The notes beneath the pieces are model-generated. The model saw only the letters and a list, made by a program, of their open reading frames with translations. It did no database searches and was not told where the DNA came from. From Mogibacterium neglectum (lineage in GTDB: Bacteria > Bacillota > Clostridia > Peptostreptococcales > Anaerovoracaceae), in contig NZ_CP128647.1 of assembly GCF_030644205.1 (NCBI RefSeq), positions 1,550,001 to 1,614,000 on the forward strand: a stretch of DNA of 64,000 bases, given 5' to 3'. The position numbers were made by a program, and so were the translations under genes. Below, piece by piece: positions 54,584 through 62,145 of this stretch (positions are counted from its first letter, which is position 1; every line of letters starts with the position of its first letter).

Positions 54584-55954
54584 TTAAATATATTCAATCT
54601 TACTTGTATTACGCCAAATCCCCATCTTCTCGGCTTCCTGAATCAGGTCTTCCCTAAAATCAGGATGCGCTACGCTGATGAGACTCTCGGCTCTTTGCCA
54701 TGTCGACTTGCCCTTTAAATTGACTGCCCCATACTCGGTTACTACATAGTGTGTCGCCGTCCTTGGAGTAGTGATAATCGACCCTCTCGGTAGCGTAGGG
54801 TGGATGAGAGATACAACCTCACCGTTAGGCTTAGTCCTTGTCGAATGCGTGCACATGAAGCTCTTGCCATTCTTGGATAAGAAAGCTCCGAGCACAAAAT
54901 CTAGCTGTCCGCCAGTTCCTGTAAGCTGCCTGAAGCCTGCGCTCTCTGAACAAACCTGCCCATACAAATCGACCCCAACACAGCTATTAATCGAAATGAA
55001 GTTGTCTATCTGTGAAATGGTGTGCACGCTATTGACGTAATCAACCGGTGCCGCGCAGCAGATAGGGTTGTCGTCGATAAAATCGTATAACGCCTTACTG
55101 CCGACTGCTGCCGTATATACGGTCAGTCCCTTATCAACCTTCTTTTTGTTGGTAAGCTTACCAGCGTAATAGAGATTCATAAATGAATCTACGATTACCT
55201 CACTGTGACCACCGAGGTCTCGGATGTCGGATTCTGCGAGCAGTCCACCTATAGAATTTGGCACGGCTCCAATTCCCAGCTGGAGCGTGCTTTCATTTCT
55301 AATGCGGTCCACTATCGACTCGGCAATCCTTCTGTCCTCAGGACTCGCTGGTGCTGCCCTGAACTCTGCGAGCTCTGGGCTTTCTCCCTCGATTATGTAG
55401 TTTACATCGGATATATTGATATGCGACTCGTATCCGAGTGCTATCGGCATCTTCTCGTTGACCTCAACTATGACAATCTTAGAATTCCTAATAATTCCGA
55501 GTAGATCAGCATTAGTAGGCCCAAAATTAAAGTTACCATACCTATCCATCGGCGCAACCTGAATGCAGCAGATGTCAAACCCGTTGCCTTCCTGCCCCCA
55601 ATATAATGGCTCTTCGTTGAATAGAATCGGTACGTACCAGCAATTACCTGCATCGGCCATCATCCTGTCCATAGATGTGTAATGAGATGAATAGAATCTA
55701 ACCGTGTTTACGTCCCTCGTTGCCTTGAAAGTCTCTAAAAAATCATTTCTCACAGCAACTTCAGTCTGAATCTCTAATCCGCGAAGGAGCGTATCGGTCT
55801 TGAGGCGTTCACCAAGAGCCCTGTCCATGTAAATGGAGCTCCCTGTTCCCACGCCAAAGTGCAGCCTATAGTTACTCTTAACAAGGCTGGCAGCAAAATC
55901 TGCATCGATCAATTTAGTCTTGTATTCACTCTGCACTTGACTGATATCGTACAT
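54584..55954 (-). CDS. Acetyl-CoA hydrolase/transferase family CoA-transferase (butyryl- or 4-hydroxybutyrate-type)
   Basis: Moves CoA between acyl-CoA and a carboxylate, probably acetate. 456 residues in two domains. LQLGIGAVPNSIGGLL and LGGHSEVIVDSF are present; Glu252 in HSE is the likely CoA-ester-forming residue by comparison with 4-hydroxybutyrate CoA-transferase. C-terminal GTGGQLDF and VVTEYGAVNLKGKS are also family marks. Exact acyl substrate cannot be told. Single gene with a nested inverted repeat upstream. Confidence 0.9.
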   Translation of the reverse strand: MYDISQVQSEYKTKLIDADFAASLVKSNYRLHFGVGTGSSIYMDRALGERLKTDTLLRGLEIQTEVAVRNDFLETFKATRDVNTVRFYSSHYTSMDRMMADAGNCWYVPILFNEEPLYWGQEGNGFDICCIQVAPMDRYGNFNFGPTNADLLGIIRNSKIVIVEVNEKMPIALGYESHINISDVNYIIEGESPELAEFRAAPASPEDRRIAESIVDRIRNESTLQLGIGAVPNSIGGLLAESDIRDLGGHSEVIVDSFMNLYYAGKLTNKKKVDKGLTVYTAAVGSKALYDFIDDNPICCAAPVDYVNSVHTISQIDNFISINSCVGVDLYGQVCSESAGFRQLTGTGGQLDFVLGAFLSKNGKSFMCTHSTRTKPNGEVVSLIHPTLPRGSIITTPRTATHYVVTEYGAVNLKGKSTWQRAESLISVAHPDFREDLIQEAEKMGIWRNTSKIEYI

Positions 55955-55977
55955 AGTCGTCCCTCCGTTTTCCTAAA

Positions 55978-56019
55978 TTGTCACTATTTACCACAAACTT
56001 TTTTGTGGCAAAATGACAA
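55978..56019. promoter_or_regulatory. Nested inverted repeats upstream of the CoA-transferase gene
   Basis: Outer arms TTGTCA/TGACAA (55978-55983, 56014-56019) enclose inner arms CCACAAA/TTTGTGG (55991-55997, 56002-56008). They begin 24 bp before the start codon. Operator or mRNA hairpin; regulator unknown. Confidence 0.5.
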
Positions 56020-56190
56020 AGCTATTTTAGCCCATTTATGGCTTTTTTTCAAGCATTTAAGCCTCTTCAAGCCCCGTCAAATCTTAAAATTTACTTATCT
56101 TTCAGTGTTGAATTCTAGTAGTTATTGCTCATCAGTGGCATATAAATCACTACGCATCATACCGAATTCTCGAGTATTCGCGTACGAGAA

Positions 56191-56226
56191 AAGGACATGG
56201 TGTGTGGTCCCATGTCCTTCGTTTTT
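56191..56226. terminator. Intrinsic terminator, probably of mscL
   Basis: Perfect 10-bp stem AAGGACATGG/CCATGTCCTT. On the minus strand TTTTCTC follows, and on the plus strand CGTTTTTG. mscL is the gene reading into it. Confidence 0.7.
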
Positions 56227-56314
56227 GATTAGTTAATTTGTCTCTTTAGAGCCCTTTTATATCTAGCTACTCGCCACCTTTCCAATGGATGAATACTGTG
56301 GCTATATGCCCGAA

Positions 56315-56713
56315 CTAGTCGCGTTTCGACAGAAGGTCTCTGATCTCTGTCAGGAGTTCAACCTCTGGTGTTGGTGCTGATTCTTCCTCCGCTGGCTCCT
56401 CTGCCTGTTTTCTCTTAGCCTTGCTTAACGCCTTGATTATAATGAATACTGTAAGTGCGATGAGCAGGAAGTTGATGATCGCCTGAATGAACACACCGTA
56501 GTTAATCGCAGCACTTCCAACTGTAACCTTTAGTCCCGAAAAATCAATTCCTCCGATAATAACACCGACGATTGGCATGATGATATCATTAACAAGCGAA
56601 GTAACGATTGCTGTGAATGCAGAACCGATGATGATACCTACCGCCATGTCTAGCACGTTTCCACGAGCGATGAATGCCTTAAACTCTGCAATAAATCCCT
56701 TTGTCTCTTTCAT
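56315..56713 (-). CDS. mscL: Large-conductance mechanosensitive channel MscL
   Basis: Pentameric emergency channel for hypo-osmotic shock. 132 residues. The N-terminal helix and TM1 read FIARGNVLDMAVGIIIGSAF, TM2 covers about residues 74-96, and the C-terminal helix ends TEIRDLLSKRD. Length and all segments are normal. Confidence 0.97.
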   Translation of the reverse strand: MKETKGFIAEFKAFIARGNVLDMAVGIIIGSAFTAIVTSLVNDIIMPIVGVIIGGIDFSGLKVTVGSAAINYGVFIQAIINFLLIALTVFIIIKALSKAKRKQAEEPAEEESAPTPEVELLTEIRDLLSKRD

Positions 56714-57047
56714 TTTACCCTTTTTCTCCTTTCAATATTGAACTTATATAACACTTATTGAGACTATGTTGTACAAAAATGTTATGAATTAATATTTCAC
56801 TACATAATGAATTACACTATAAATGGCTTCAGGTCAAGCATTTTAGGCAAATTAATTGAAAAAAATTTAATTGCACATATACCCTTGTAGCCTCATCGGT
56901 TTTCCCTTTATCTTCTTATCGCTTGTACTACACGCAATTCGGTGATATTATAATTAAGCTTGCATTTGACGCTGATGATTGTAGTTAATCAGAGATTTAT
57001 CCGGGATTACGTTCACAGGAGGTGTCATTCGCAAGCGCCCAACCCAT
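56714..57047. other. Intergenic region between mscL and tRNA-Arg
   Basis: About 330 bp, AT-rich. It contains the probable tRNA-Arg promoter at 56923-56951. No gene is supported. Confidence 0.5.
56923..56951 (+). promoter_or_regulatory. Probable promoter of tRNA-Arg
   Basis: TTGTAC, 17 bp, TATTAT. It would start about 90 nt before the tRNA. Confidence 0.45.
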
Positions 57048-57123
57048 GTCTCGATAGCTCAGGGGACAGAGCACCGCTCTCCTAAAGCGGGTGTCGGAGG
57101 TTCGAATCCTCTTCGGGACACCA
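57048..57123 (+). tRNA. tRNA-Arg (anticodon CCT)
   Basis: 76 nt with encoded CCA. Acceptor GTCTCGA/TCGGGAC, D-arm GCTCAGGGGACAGAGC, anticodon arm CCGCT-CTCCTAA-AGCGG with anticodon CCT, T-loop TTCGAAT. Prophage late genes begin within 250 bp, so its 3' end is the likely attachment site. Confidence 0.96.
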
Positions 57124-57129
57124 CCTCAA

Positions 57130-57170
57130 AACACTGCAATTCTAACGAGTTGCGGTGTTTTTCTTTTTTG
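57130..57170 (+). terminator. Intrinsic terminator after tRNA-Arg
   Basis: AACACTGCAA (57130-57139) pairs with TTGCGGTGTT (57150-57159) over 10 bp, followed by a long T-rich tail. Confidence 0.8.
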
Positions 57171-57216
57171 TTGATGCAGTGTCTATTGTCAATATTTACC
57201 GATATTTATCGTTATT

Positions 57217-57240
57217 GGTGTGTTACAAGGTGTGTTACAT
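57217..57240. repeat. Tandem 12-bp direct repeat near the prophage end
   Basis: GGTGTGTTACAA is followed directly by GGTGTGTTACAT, about 95 bp from the tRNA 3' end. It may be a pair of arm-type integrase or excisionase sites. Confidence 0.5.
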
Positions 57241-57273
57241 ATTGTGTGCAATTTGTTTTAATAAAAAAAGAAG

Positions 57274-57291
57274 GAGGGCATTTCTGCCCTC
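57274..57291 (-). terminator. Terminator of the prophage late operon
   Basis: GAGGGCA-GAAA-TGCCCTC, 7-bp stem, followed on the minus strand by CTTCTTTTTTTATT. It lies about 75 bp past the endolysin stop. Confidence 0.85.
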
Positions 57292-57365
57292 ACAACTTAT
57301 GTATAAAGAGCAGGCGACACTCACCTGCTGAACCATATTATATATATTATGATAAATATGTCTAC

Positions 57366-58298
57366 CTATATGACTGATATCTCACCATTTTCATTTGCCT
57401 CTACATCGACCTTACCATCAGTGATAAGAGTTCCGTCCTTGATGGCAAATATTGCATTATCTCCCTTAATGAGACCTTTCTCTATGCGACCTCCATCACT
57501 GTTGTAGAATTGCCATTTACTATCAACTTTCACCCATCCAATCTGCATCGTTCCACCAGAATTGAAGTAGTAATTTTTACCTGATATTGCATACATACCA
57601 CTTGTGTAGGCACTTCCGTCGTTAGGTTCTAGATAATACCACTTACCATCTATTGACAGCCACCCTGTGTGCATCTTGCAGTTACTATCAAAGTAATACC
57701 ATTTGTCTTTGATTTGCTGCCAGCCTGTAACAGCATAGCCTGAACTGTTGAAGTAATACCACACACCGTCTAACTGCGCCCAAGTTGATTTATAGTAGCT
57801 GCCTTCTTTAGTTCTGTACCACCATCCCTTGGAATCTTGTATCCATCCTACAGTTGGAGCAGTTGAGTAATCTGGCCTATAAATGTTCCTAATATTCTTT
57901 GGATATCTTATTCTTATAGCTACTCTTGAGCCACTTGTGTTTCCCTCAAGCGTTGTAAGTGTGCCATTCGCATTTCTACTTATCACGAACCCTATGTGAT
58001 CTCTCGAACCGCTCCCGGAGTTATTTCCTTTTCCCGACCAGCAAAATATGACGATATCACCAGCTTGTGCCTCTGACAGATTTACCCATTTCAGATTTTT
58101 GCTACACCAAATCTGTGCGTTAGCGACATTGTTATTCTTCTCCCACTTAATTCCCAAATGGCTGAGTACATATGATACAAAGACTGCGCACCAAGCCCAA
58201 CCTCTATATGAGGTTGAGCTGTAGTACCAGTCAGCAAATGTTGCAGAGTCTTGCCCGAGGAATTTTCTAGCATACTCTATAACTTTATTTCCGTTCAC
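57366..58298 (-). CDS. Prophage endolysin: CHAP domain plus choline-binding-type repeats
   Basis: 310 residues. The CHAP amidase/endopeptidase domain covers about 1-140, with catalytic Cys near 37 (GWAWCAVFVSYVL) and His near 101 (RDHIGFV). Five or more repeats follow from about 151 (GWIQDSKGWWYR, GWQQIKDKWYYFD, GWLSIDGKWYYLE, IGWVKVDSKWQFYN), the CW_binding/choline-binding type. GTG start inside the ribosome-site region GGAGGTGTAATTGTG. No signal peptide; export relies on the holin. Confidence 0.9.
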   Translation of the reverse strand: MNGNKVIEYARKFLGQDSATFADWYYSSTSYRGWAWCAVFVSYVLSHLGIKWEKNNNVANAQIWCSKNLKWVNLSEAQAGDIVIFCWSGKGNNSGSGSRDHIGFVISRNANGTLTTLEGNTSGSRVAIRIRYPKNIRNIYRPDYSTAPTVGWIQDSKGWWYRTKEGSYYKSTWAQLDGVWYYFNSSGYAVTGWQQIKDKWYYFDSNCKMHTGWLSIDGKWYYLEPNDGSAYTSGMYAISGKNYYFNSGGTMQIGWVKVDSKWQFYNSDGGRIEKGLIKGDNAIFAIKDGTLITDGKVDVEANENGEISVI

Positions 58299-58300
58299 AA

Positions 58301-58645
58301 TTACACCTCCTTATCTGTTGGTGCATCTGATGGATCATGTTCCTCTTGTGATATTGCTGTAAATCCTGGTGTATGTTCTCCGCCAATCTCGTCTCTAGGC
58401 TTTATGTAAGTCATGGCCATTTTAGAATCGCTTGTGCCTTTTGTTGTAGGATCAACGATAACTCCTATCTGTACTAGCCATGTAACGAGCATTTTGGCTG
58501 TTTCAATCATGAACTCTTGTGGAGGTAGCCCTTGTTTAGCTACTTCATACACTTTTACTGTCTGGTAAAACATTGCAATAAGTCCTAGTAAAAAAGTTAG
58601 TACCCATGCTTTGTTTTTAAATCTAACTTTCCAATTTATTCTCAT
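58301..58645 (-). CDS. Phage holin, phi-LC3 type
   Basis: 114 residues. Two hydrophobic segments lie at about 12-32 and 45-63. NWKVRFKNKAWVLTFLLGLI and VDPTTKGTSDSKMAMTY are typical of the phi LC3 holin family. Forms the pore that lets the endolysin reach the wall. Immediately upstream of the endolysin; its end carries that gene's ribosome site. The C-terminal 40 residues are more acidic than in short relatives. Confidence 0.9.
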   Translation of the reverse strand: MRINWKVRFKNKAWVLTFLLGLIAMFYQTVKVYEVAKQGLPPQEFMIETAKMLVTWLVQIGVIVDPTTKGTSDSKMAMTYIKPRDEIGGEHTPGFTAISQEEHDPSDAPTDKEV

Positions 58646-58675
58646 TTATTTTGCCTCCTTTTAGCAATAAAAATA

Positions 58676-58690
58676 CCGAGTGCAACTCGG
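58676..58690 (-). terminator. Short terminator before the holin gene
   Basis: CCGAGT-TGC-ACTCGG, 6-bp stem, followed on the minus strand by TATTTTTATTG, directly at the end of the 58691 gene. It could lower read-through into the lysis genes. Confidence 0.6.
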
Positions 58691-58924
58691 CTAATTACCT
58701 TTTAACTTGTTTTCGAGGTCTTCAAGGCGGTGATTTACCACCTTAAGCCTCTCTTCAATAACAGGGATGCGACTAGCGAAATCGTTATGCCTTCTAACTT
58801 CCTCGGTCAATCTGTCAATCTTGAAGTCCGTTAAGCAGCTAGTCTTACGGATTCCGTATAGTGATCCTGCGCCTGCGCCTGTAGCCGTCACAACAGCCAC
58901 TATAATGCTTGTCCAATCAATCAT
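58691..58924 (-). CDS. Small phage membrane/coiled-coil protein (XhlA-like)
   Basis: 77 residues: one N-terminal membrane segment (about 5-25), then a charged helix with heptad-like pattern to the end (IEERLKVVNHRLEDLENKL). Size, topology and position before the holin resemble haemolysin XhlA-type lysis accessories. Function not proven. Confidence 0.65.
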   Translation of the reverse strand: MIDWTSIIVAVVTATGAGAGSLYGIRKTSCLTDFKIDRLTEEVRRHNDFASRIPVIEERLKVVNHRLEDLENKLKGN

Positions 58925-58941
58925 CTATTTTCCCTCCGCTA

Positions 58942-59361
58942 CTAATTGCCAAGCTTCTTGATACCATATATTCTCACAGGAATCATCGCACTACTTGTTG
59001 TCGCTATAGATGTATTCCCTTGTGTTTTGTAAGTTCCGTTTCCAAATGTAATTCTGTGTGAGCTGCCGTCCCCAGAGCTGGTGACTTGTCTTGCATTTAC
59101 CCAAAAATTTGTGCCACCACCGCCAATTGATGATGTGCAAAATTTTACCGATTCGCCTTTTTTTAAACTCATGCTAGAGCGTGTATATTCTCCAACATAA
59201 TCACTCCATTCTATGATGTACTCATCATAGCTTCCATCAATCGCAAGTGATTGTGCTGCAAATTGCGAATTCGGGCTCGAATTGCTCCATAGCAGTTTTC
59301 TAGTTTCGACTGTTGCTAACATTTTCTTGATTTCAAGTAACGTATTTAAAACACTTATCAT
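58942..59361 (-). CDS. Hypothetical phage protein
   Basis: 139 residues of unrecognised family, rich in Ser, Thr and Gly, with beta-type pattern after a short N-terminal helix. Placed between the fibre-region protein and the lysis cassette, so a tail tip or receptor-binding part is plausible. Confidence 0.6.
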   Translation of the reverse strand: MISVLNTLLEIKKMLATVETRKLLWSNSSPNSQFAAQSLAIDGSYDEYIIEWSDYVGEYTRSSMSLKKGESVKFCTSSIGGGGTNFWVNARQVTSSGDGSSHRITFGNGTYKTQGNTSIATTSSAMIPVRIYGIKKLGN

Positions 59362-59371
59362 ATTGCACCTC

Positions 59372-60100
59372 CTACGCTCTTATTGATGATCCAAAAAACG
59401 AAGCAAGCTCATTCTCTGCACTATTATTATCAATTCGGATATCATTCGTTGATGCCTTTAATCTTTGGATATCTTCTTTCAACTGAGCAATTCCATTCTG
59501 TAATTGCCCCGCTACGGTATTGTTGACGGCAGCCTTTAACAAAGCAATGTATTGTGTTGTTATCGCCTCTAAGTTCATCGGTGTAGGAAAAGCAGGGATA
59601 ACCAATCCGCACAAATCCCTATCCTGCCTTACATCAACAATGTTAGCATTGGTTATCTCTGTAGCTCCTGGCATTACATATATATCCGCTAGGGCTATCT
59701 CGTAATAATTTGATTCTCTTACAAGGTCAGGAGGTGTTGGCGTTGTGGACGAGACTCCTTCCTTTTTATAAATTTCAATACTTCTTACGCTATCGGAATC
59801 ATCCATCCTGGCAACAATTCTATCTATCCTCTTCAGCGAGGTGTGCGCAGTACTGATAGATATATTCCGCTTGTTTTGCTCATATCCTCTTGTTCCTTCG
59901 ATATGACAGCCTCCAGGCATTACACTTACTGTCATTCCTCCGTTTGCTACAACTTGCAAGTTGCTACCATCTGCACTTGTCATAAACACACCATTACTCC
60001 AACACATTTTATTAAATGTGCGCTCCATCCTATGGTCGATCGCTCTATCCCCATATGGATCAGATGGTGTAGTTTTTGATATAAATGGATAACTTATCAT
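59372..60100 (-). CDS. Phage baseplate/tail-fibre region protein
   Basis: 242 residues. Residues about 40-165 show the pattern of phage structural proteins with GGMTVSVMPGGCHIEG, a series of beta strands, then YYEIALADIYVMPGA and DVRQDRDLCGLV. The C-terminal part is helical (AQLKEDIQRLKAS). Likely a tail-tip or baseplate component near the receptor-binding proteins. Confidence 0.7.
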   Translation of the reverse strand: MISYPFISKTTPSDPYGDRAIDHRMERTFNKMCWSNGVFMTSADGSNLQVVANGGMTVSVMPGGCHIEGTRGYEQNKRNISISTAHTSLKRIDRIVARMDDSDSVRSIEIYKKEGVSSTTPTPPDLVRESNYYEIALADIYVMPGATEITNANIVDVRQDRDLCGLVIPAFPTPMNLEAITTQYIALLKAAVNNTVAGQLQNGIAQLKEDIQRLKASTNDIRIDNNSAENELASFFGSSIRA

Positions 60101-60112
60101 ATGCCCTCCTTC

Positions 60113-61300
60113 CTATATGCTGACTGGAATATACTTGGCTTTTCTAGGCGTGCCAAATGTGATTTTTAACTCCAGTCTGTTTTTGCTATACGTTTCATTT
60201 ACTTCTACAATTCGAGCTTTGAAGGTCTGCTCAATCTCATCAAATGAGATGCTGCATAAATCACCGATATCATAATCATGTAGATAATAAATATTGTTCT
60301 GGATGATATCTGCCACTATTGTTTCTTGTCTATAATGATTAAGCATATCAACCTTAGCTTGCTGTCGCATTTGCTCTCTTATCTGTGCTTCGTTCGCAGG
60401 CTTAAGTTCGATTCCAGATACATTACCCTCAATTACTTTTTTTGGGTAATAATCTACATCTATCGGTCTGTTGTTCTCGTCAATGTAGAATTCTGTAATT
60501 CTACCTCTGCTATTGCCACCTTCATCTGTGATTATTGCTTCATTTGAGAATCCGGTTGTCTCCATAGTTTGAATGATTTGATAATATGGGAAAGCATCGC
60601 TATCATCATATTGATATTCAACTCTGGATACGTTTTCATATCCTTTACCAAAAATAATTTTATCGCTTAAATCTCTACCTACTTTTGGTCCAATAAGATA
60701 AGTGAAGTGTGGCTCATCTGGATTCATTAGCCACTTGTCTAGTTCAGATGCGAGTGGCCACTTCCTGATTTCAATTATCGGAGACATGTTGTGTAGCAAT
60801 AAGTAATTGCGTAGAGCTTCCCCTATGTTGTCACCTTGCTTTATAGATAAGTCGACTTCATCTGGCCAAGGACTTCCATCTGCCGGGTGAATACCTCCAA
60901 GAAACGATGGTCTAGGTTGATGCGTTACCCCAATTACATTGTTGGCTAGAACGTGTGCATCTATTTCAAGGCTTACCCAGAATTCCCACTCTGTGTGATC
61001 TGCTGCTTTTGCAAATGCGTTACTATCTTCTCTTGCTTGTACAAGGTCTAGCAGTTTTTCTAGAAAATACCCTTTTACTGTAACAAATGTTCCCTCGATT
61101 TTTTCTTCAATAACAGTCTTTTTCACAATGCCGGTTTCTGGACGACCATCTATATTTACATATTTGATTTTGTCATTCCATTCACTTGCAGTGGTGTATA
61201 TCGTAAAATCCCCAGCTTCATTCCACTTTCTATTCCATGTGATTTCGATAAACTCAATTGGCTCCAGTGGATTCATAGCTTTGTCATAAAAGTTGATCAT
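60113..61300 (-). CDS. Siphovirus ReqiPepy6 Gp37-like tail protein
   Basis: 395 residues. EFIEITWNRKWNEAGDFTIY at the N-terminus and VTVKGYFLEKLLDL are typical of the Gp37-like family, tail proteins at the tape-measure end that initiate host contact. C-terminal ARIVEVNETYSKNRLELKITFG also fits. Its start overlaps the distal-tail gene end by 4 bp (ATGA). Confidence 0.82.
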   Translation of the reverse strand: MINFYDKAMNPLEPIEFIEITWNRKWNEAGDFTIYTTASEWNDKIKYVNIDGRPETGIVKKTVIEEKIEGTFVTVKGYFLEKLLDLVQAREDSNAFAKAADHTEWEFWVSLEIDAHVLANNVIGVTHQPRPSFLGGIHPADGSPWPDEVDLSIKQGDNIGEALRNYLLLHNMSPIIEIRKWPLASELDKWLMNPDEPHFTYLIGPKVGRDLSDKIIFGKGYENVSRVEYQYDDSDAFPYYQIIQTMETTGFSNEAIITDEGGNSRGRITEFYIDENNRPIDVDYYPKKVIEGNVSGIELKPANEAQIREQMRQQAKVDMLNHYRQETIVADIIQNNIYYLHDYDIGDLCSISFDEIEQTFKARIVEVNETYSKNRLELKITFGTPRKAKYIPVSI

Positions 61301-62145
61301 ATGCCATCATACCTTCCTGTATATGTGATTTTAGACTTGAACGCTGTTCCACTCGGTGATGTTATCGATATCAAATTTACACCTGGCACAAGCTTCAATT
61401 TCCTATAGTCCACAGGACTCTTTATCATCTCACCATTTAGTGTTGCGTATGCTTTGGAACCATCAATGCTTACGATATCTCCCTTTTTCAAAGTTACTTC
61501 CGCAACACATGTTGCATCTCCAACTTTTACAACTAAGTCTTTTACATAACCATCTGCTATGATTTTAATAACAGGATTTGTTTTTGCAGTTCCCTCGTAT
61601 TCTATCAATACACTATCTGATCTATCTTCGGTTGAGTACAACATTTTCTTACCTGATGTATAAGCTCTTGTAACTGACCATCTTGCTGTTACACTAGATA
61701 AGTTCGATTGTTCTTCTCCAACGGCAAAAAGTTCGCCATAAGGCGATAGATAGGATACTTTTAGCGATGCATTTTTTCGATACCTTTCTGTTGGAAATGT
61801 CAGTCCTTTAATTGCACATCCTTTTGCTATTTTGACATCTCCCATGTATGTTATTTCAACATCATAGGTAAACGCTGGGTTGTGAAAGAAAAGTGCCGCT
61901 CTACGTAGCTCTCGATAATTTCCATCATCATAATTTCTAGGAACTGTGGCAACTTCTATCGTTCTAGATCCTTTACGTCGCCCAGTTATTAAATCACCAT
62001 CACCTATTCCTTTAGCCTCGGTAAATACTTCAATTTGAGGAAACTCTGCTCCCTCAAGCGATGTCATCATCCAATCATCATTTTCATAATTAAATGTTAA
62101 GCCATCACTACGGATGGCTCTAACACAATATCCTTTATTCCTCAT
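61297..62145 (-). CDS. Phage distal tail protein (Dit-like, sipho-tail family)
   Basis: 282 residues. The N-terminal LTFNYENDDWMMTSLEGAEF, an RRKGSRTIEV strand, and a second galectin-like beta domain near 190-280 fit the Dit/phage tail family. It links the tail tube to the baseplate. One base separates it from the tape-measure stop. Confidence 0.8.
   Translation of the reverse strand: MRNKGYCVRAIRSDGLTFNYENDDWMMTSLEGAEFPQIEVFTEAKGIGDGDLITGRRKGSRTIEVATVPRNYDDGNYRELRRAALFFHNPAFTYDVEITYMGDVKIAKGCAIKGLTFPTERYRKNASLKVSYLSPYGELFAVGEEQSNLSSVTARWSVTRAYTSGKKMLYSTEDRSDSVLIEYEGTAKTNPVIKIIADGYVKDLVVKVGDATCVAEVTLKKGDIVSIDGSKAYATLNGEMIKSPVDYRKLKLVPGVNLISITSPSGTAFKSKITYTGRYDGI

Noticed and set aside
54584-55954. 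Loss of a catalytic Glu in the CoA-transferase at SINSCVGVDLYGQV
   Set aside because: Some family members carry an acidic residue at that position, but the CoA-ester-forming glutamate is best matched by the HSE motif (Glu252), which is present.
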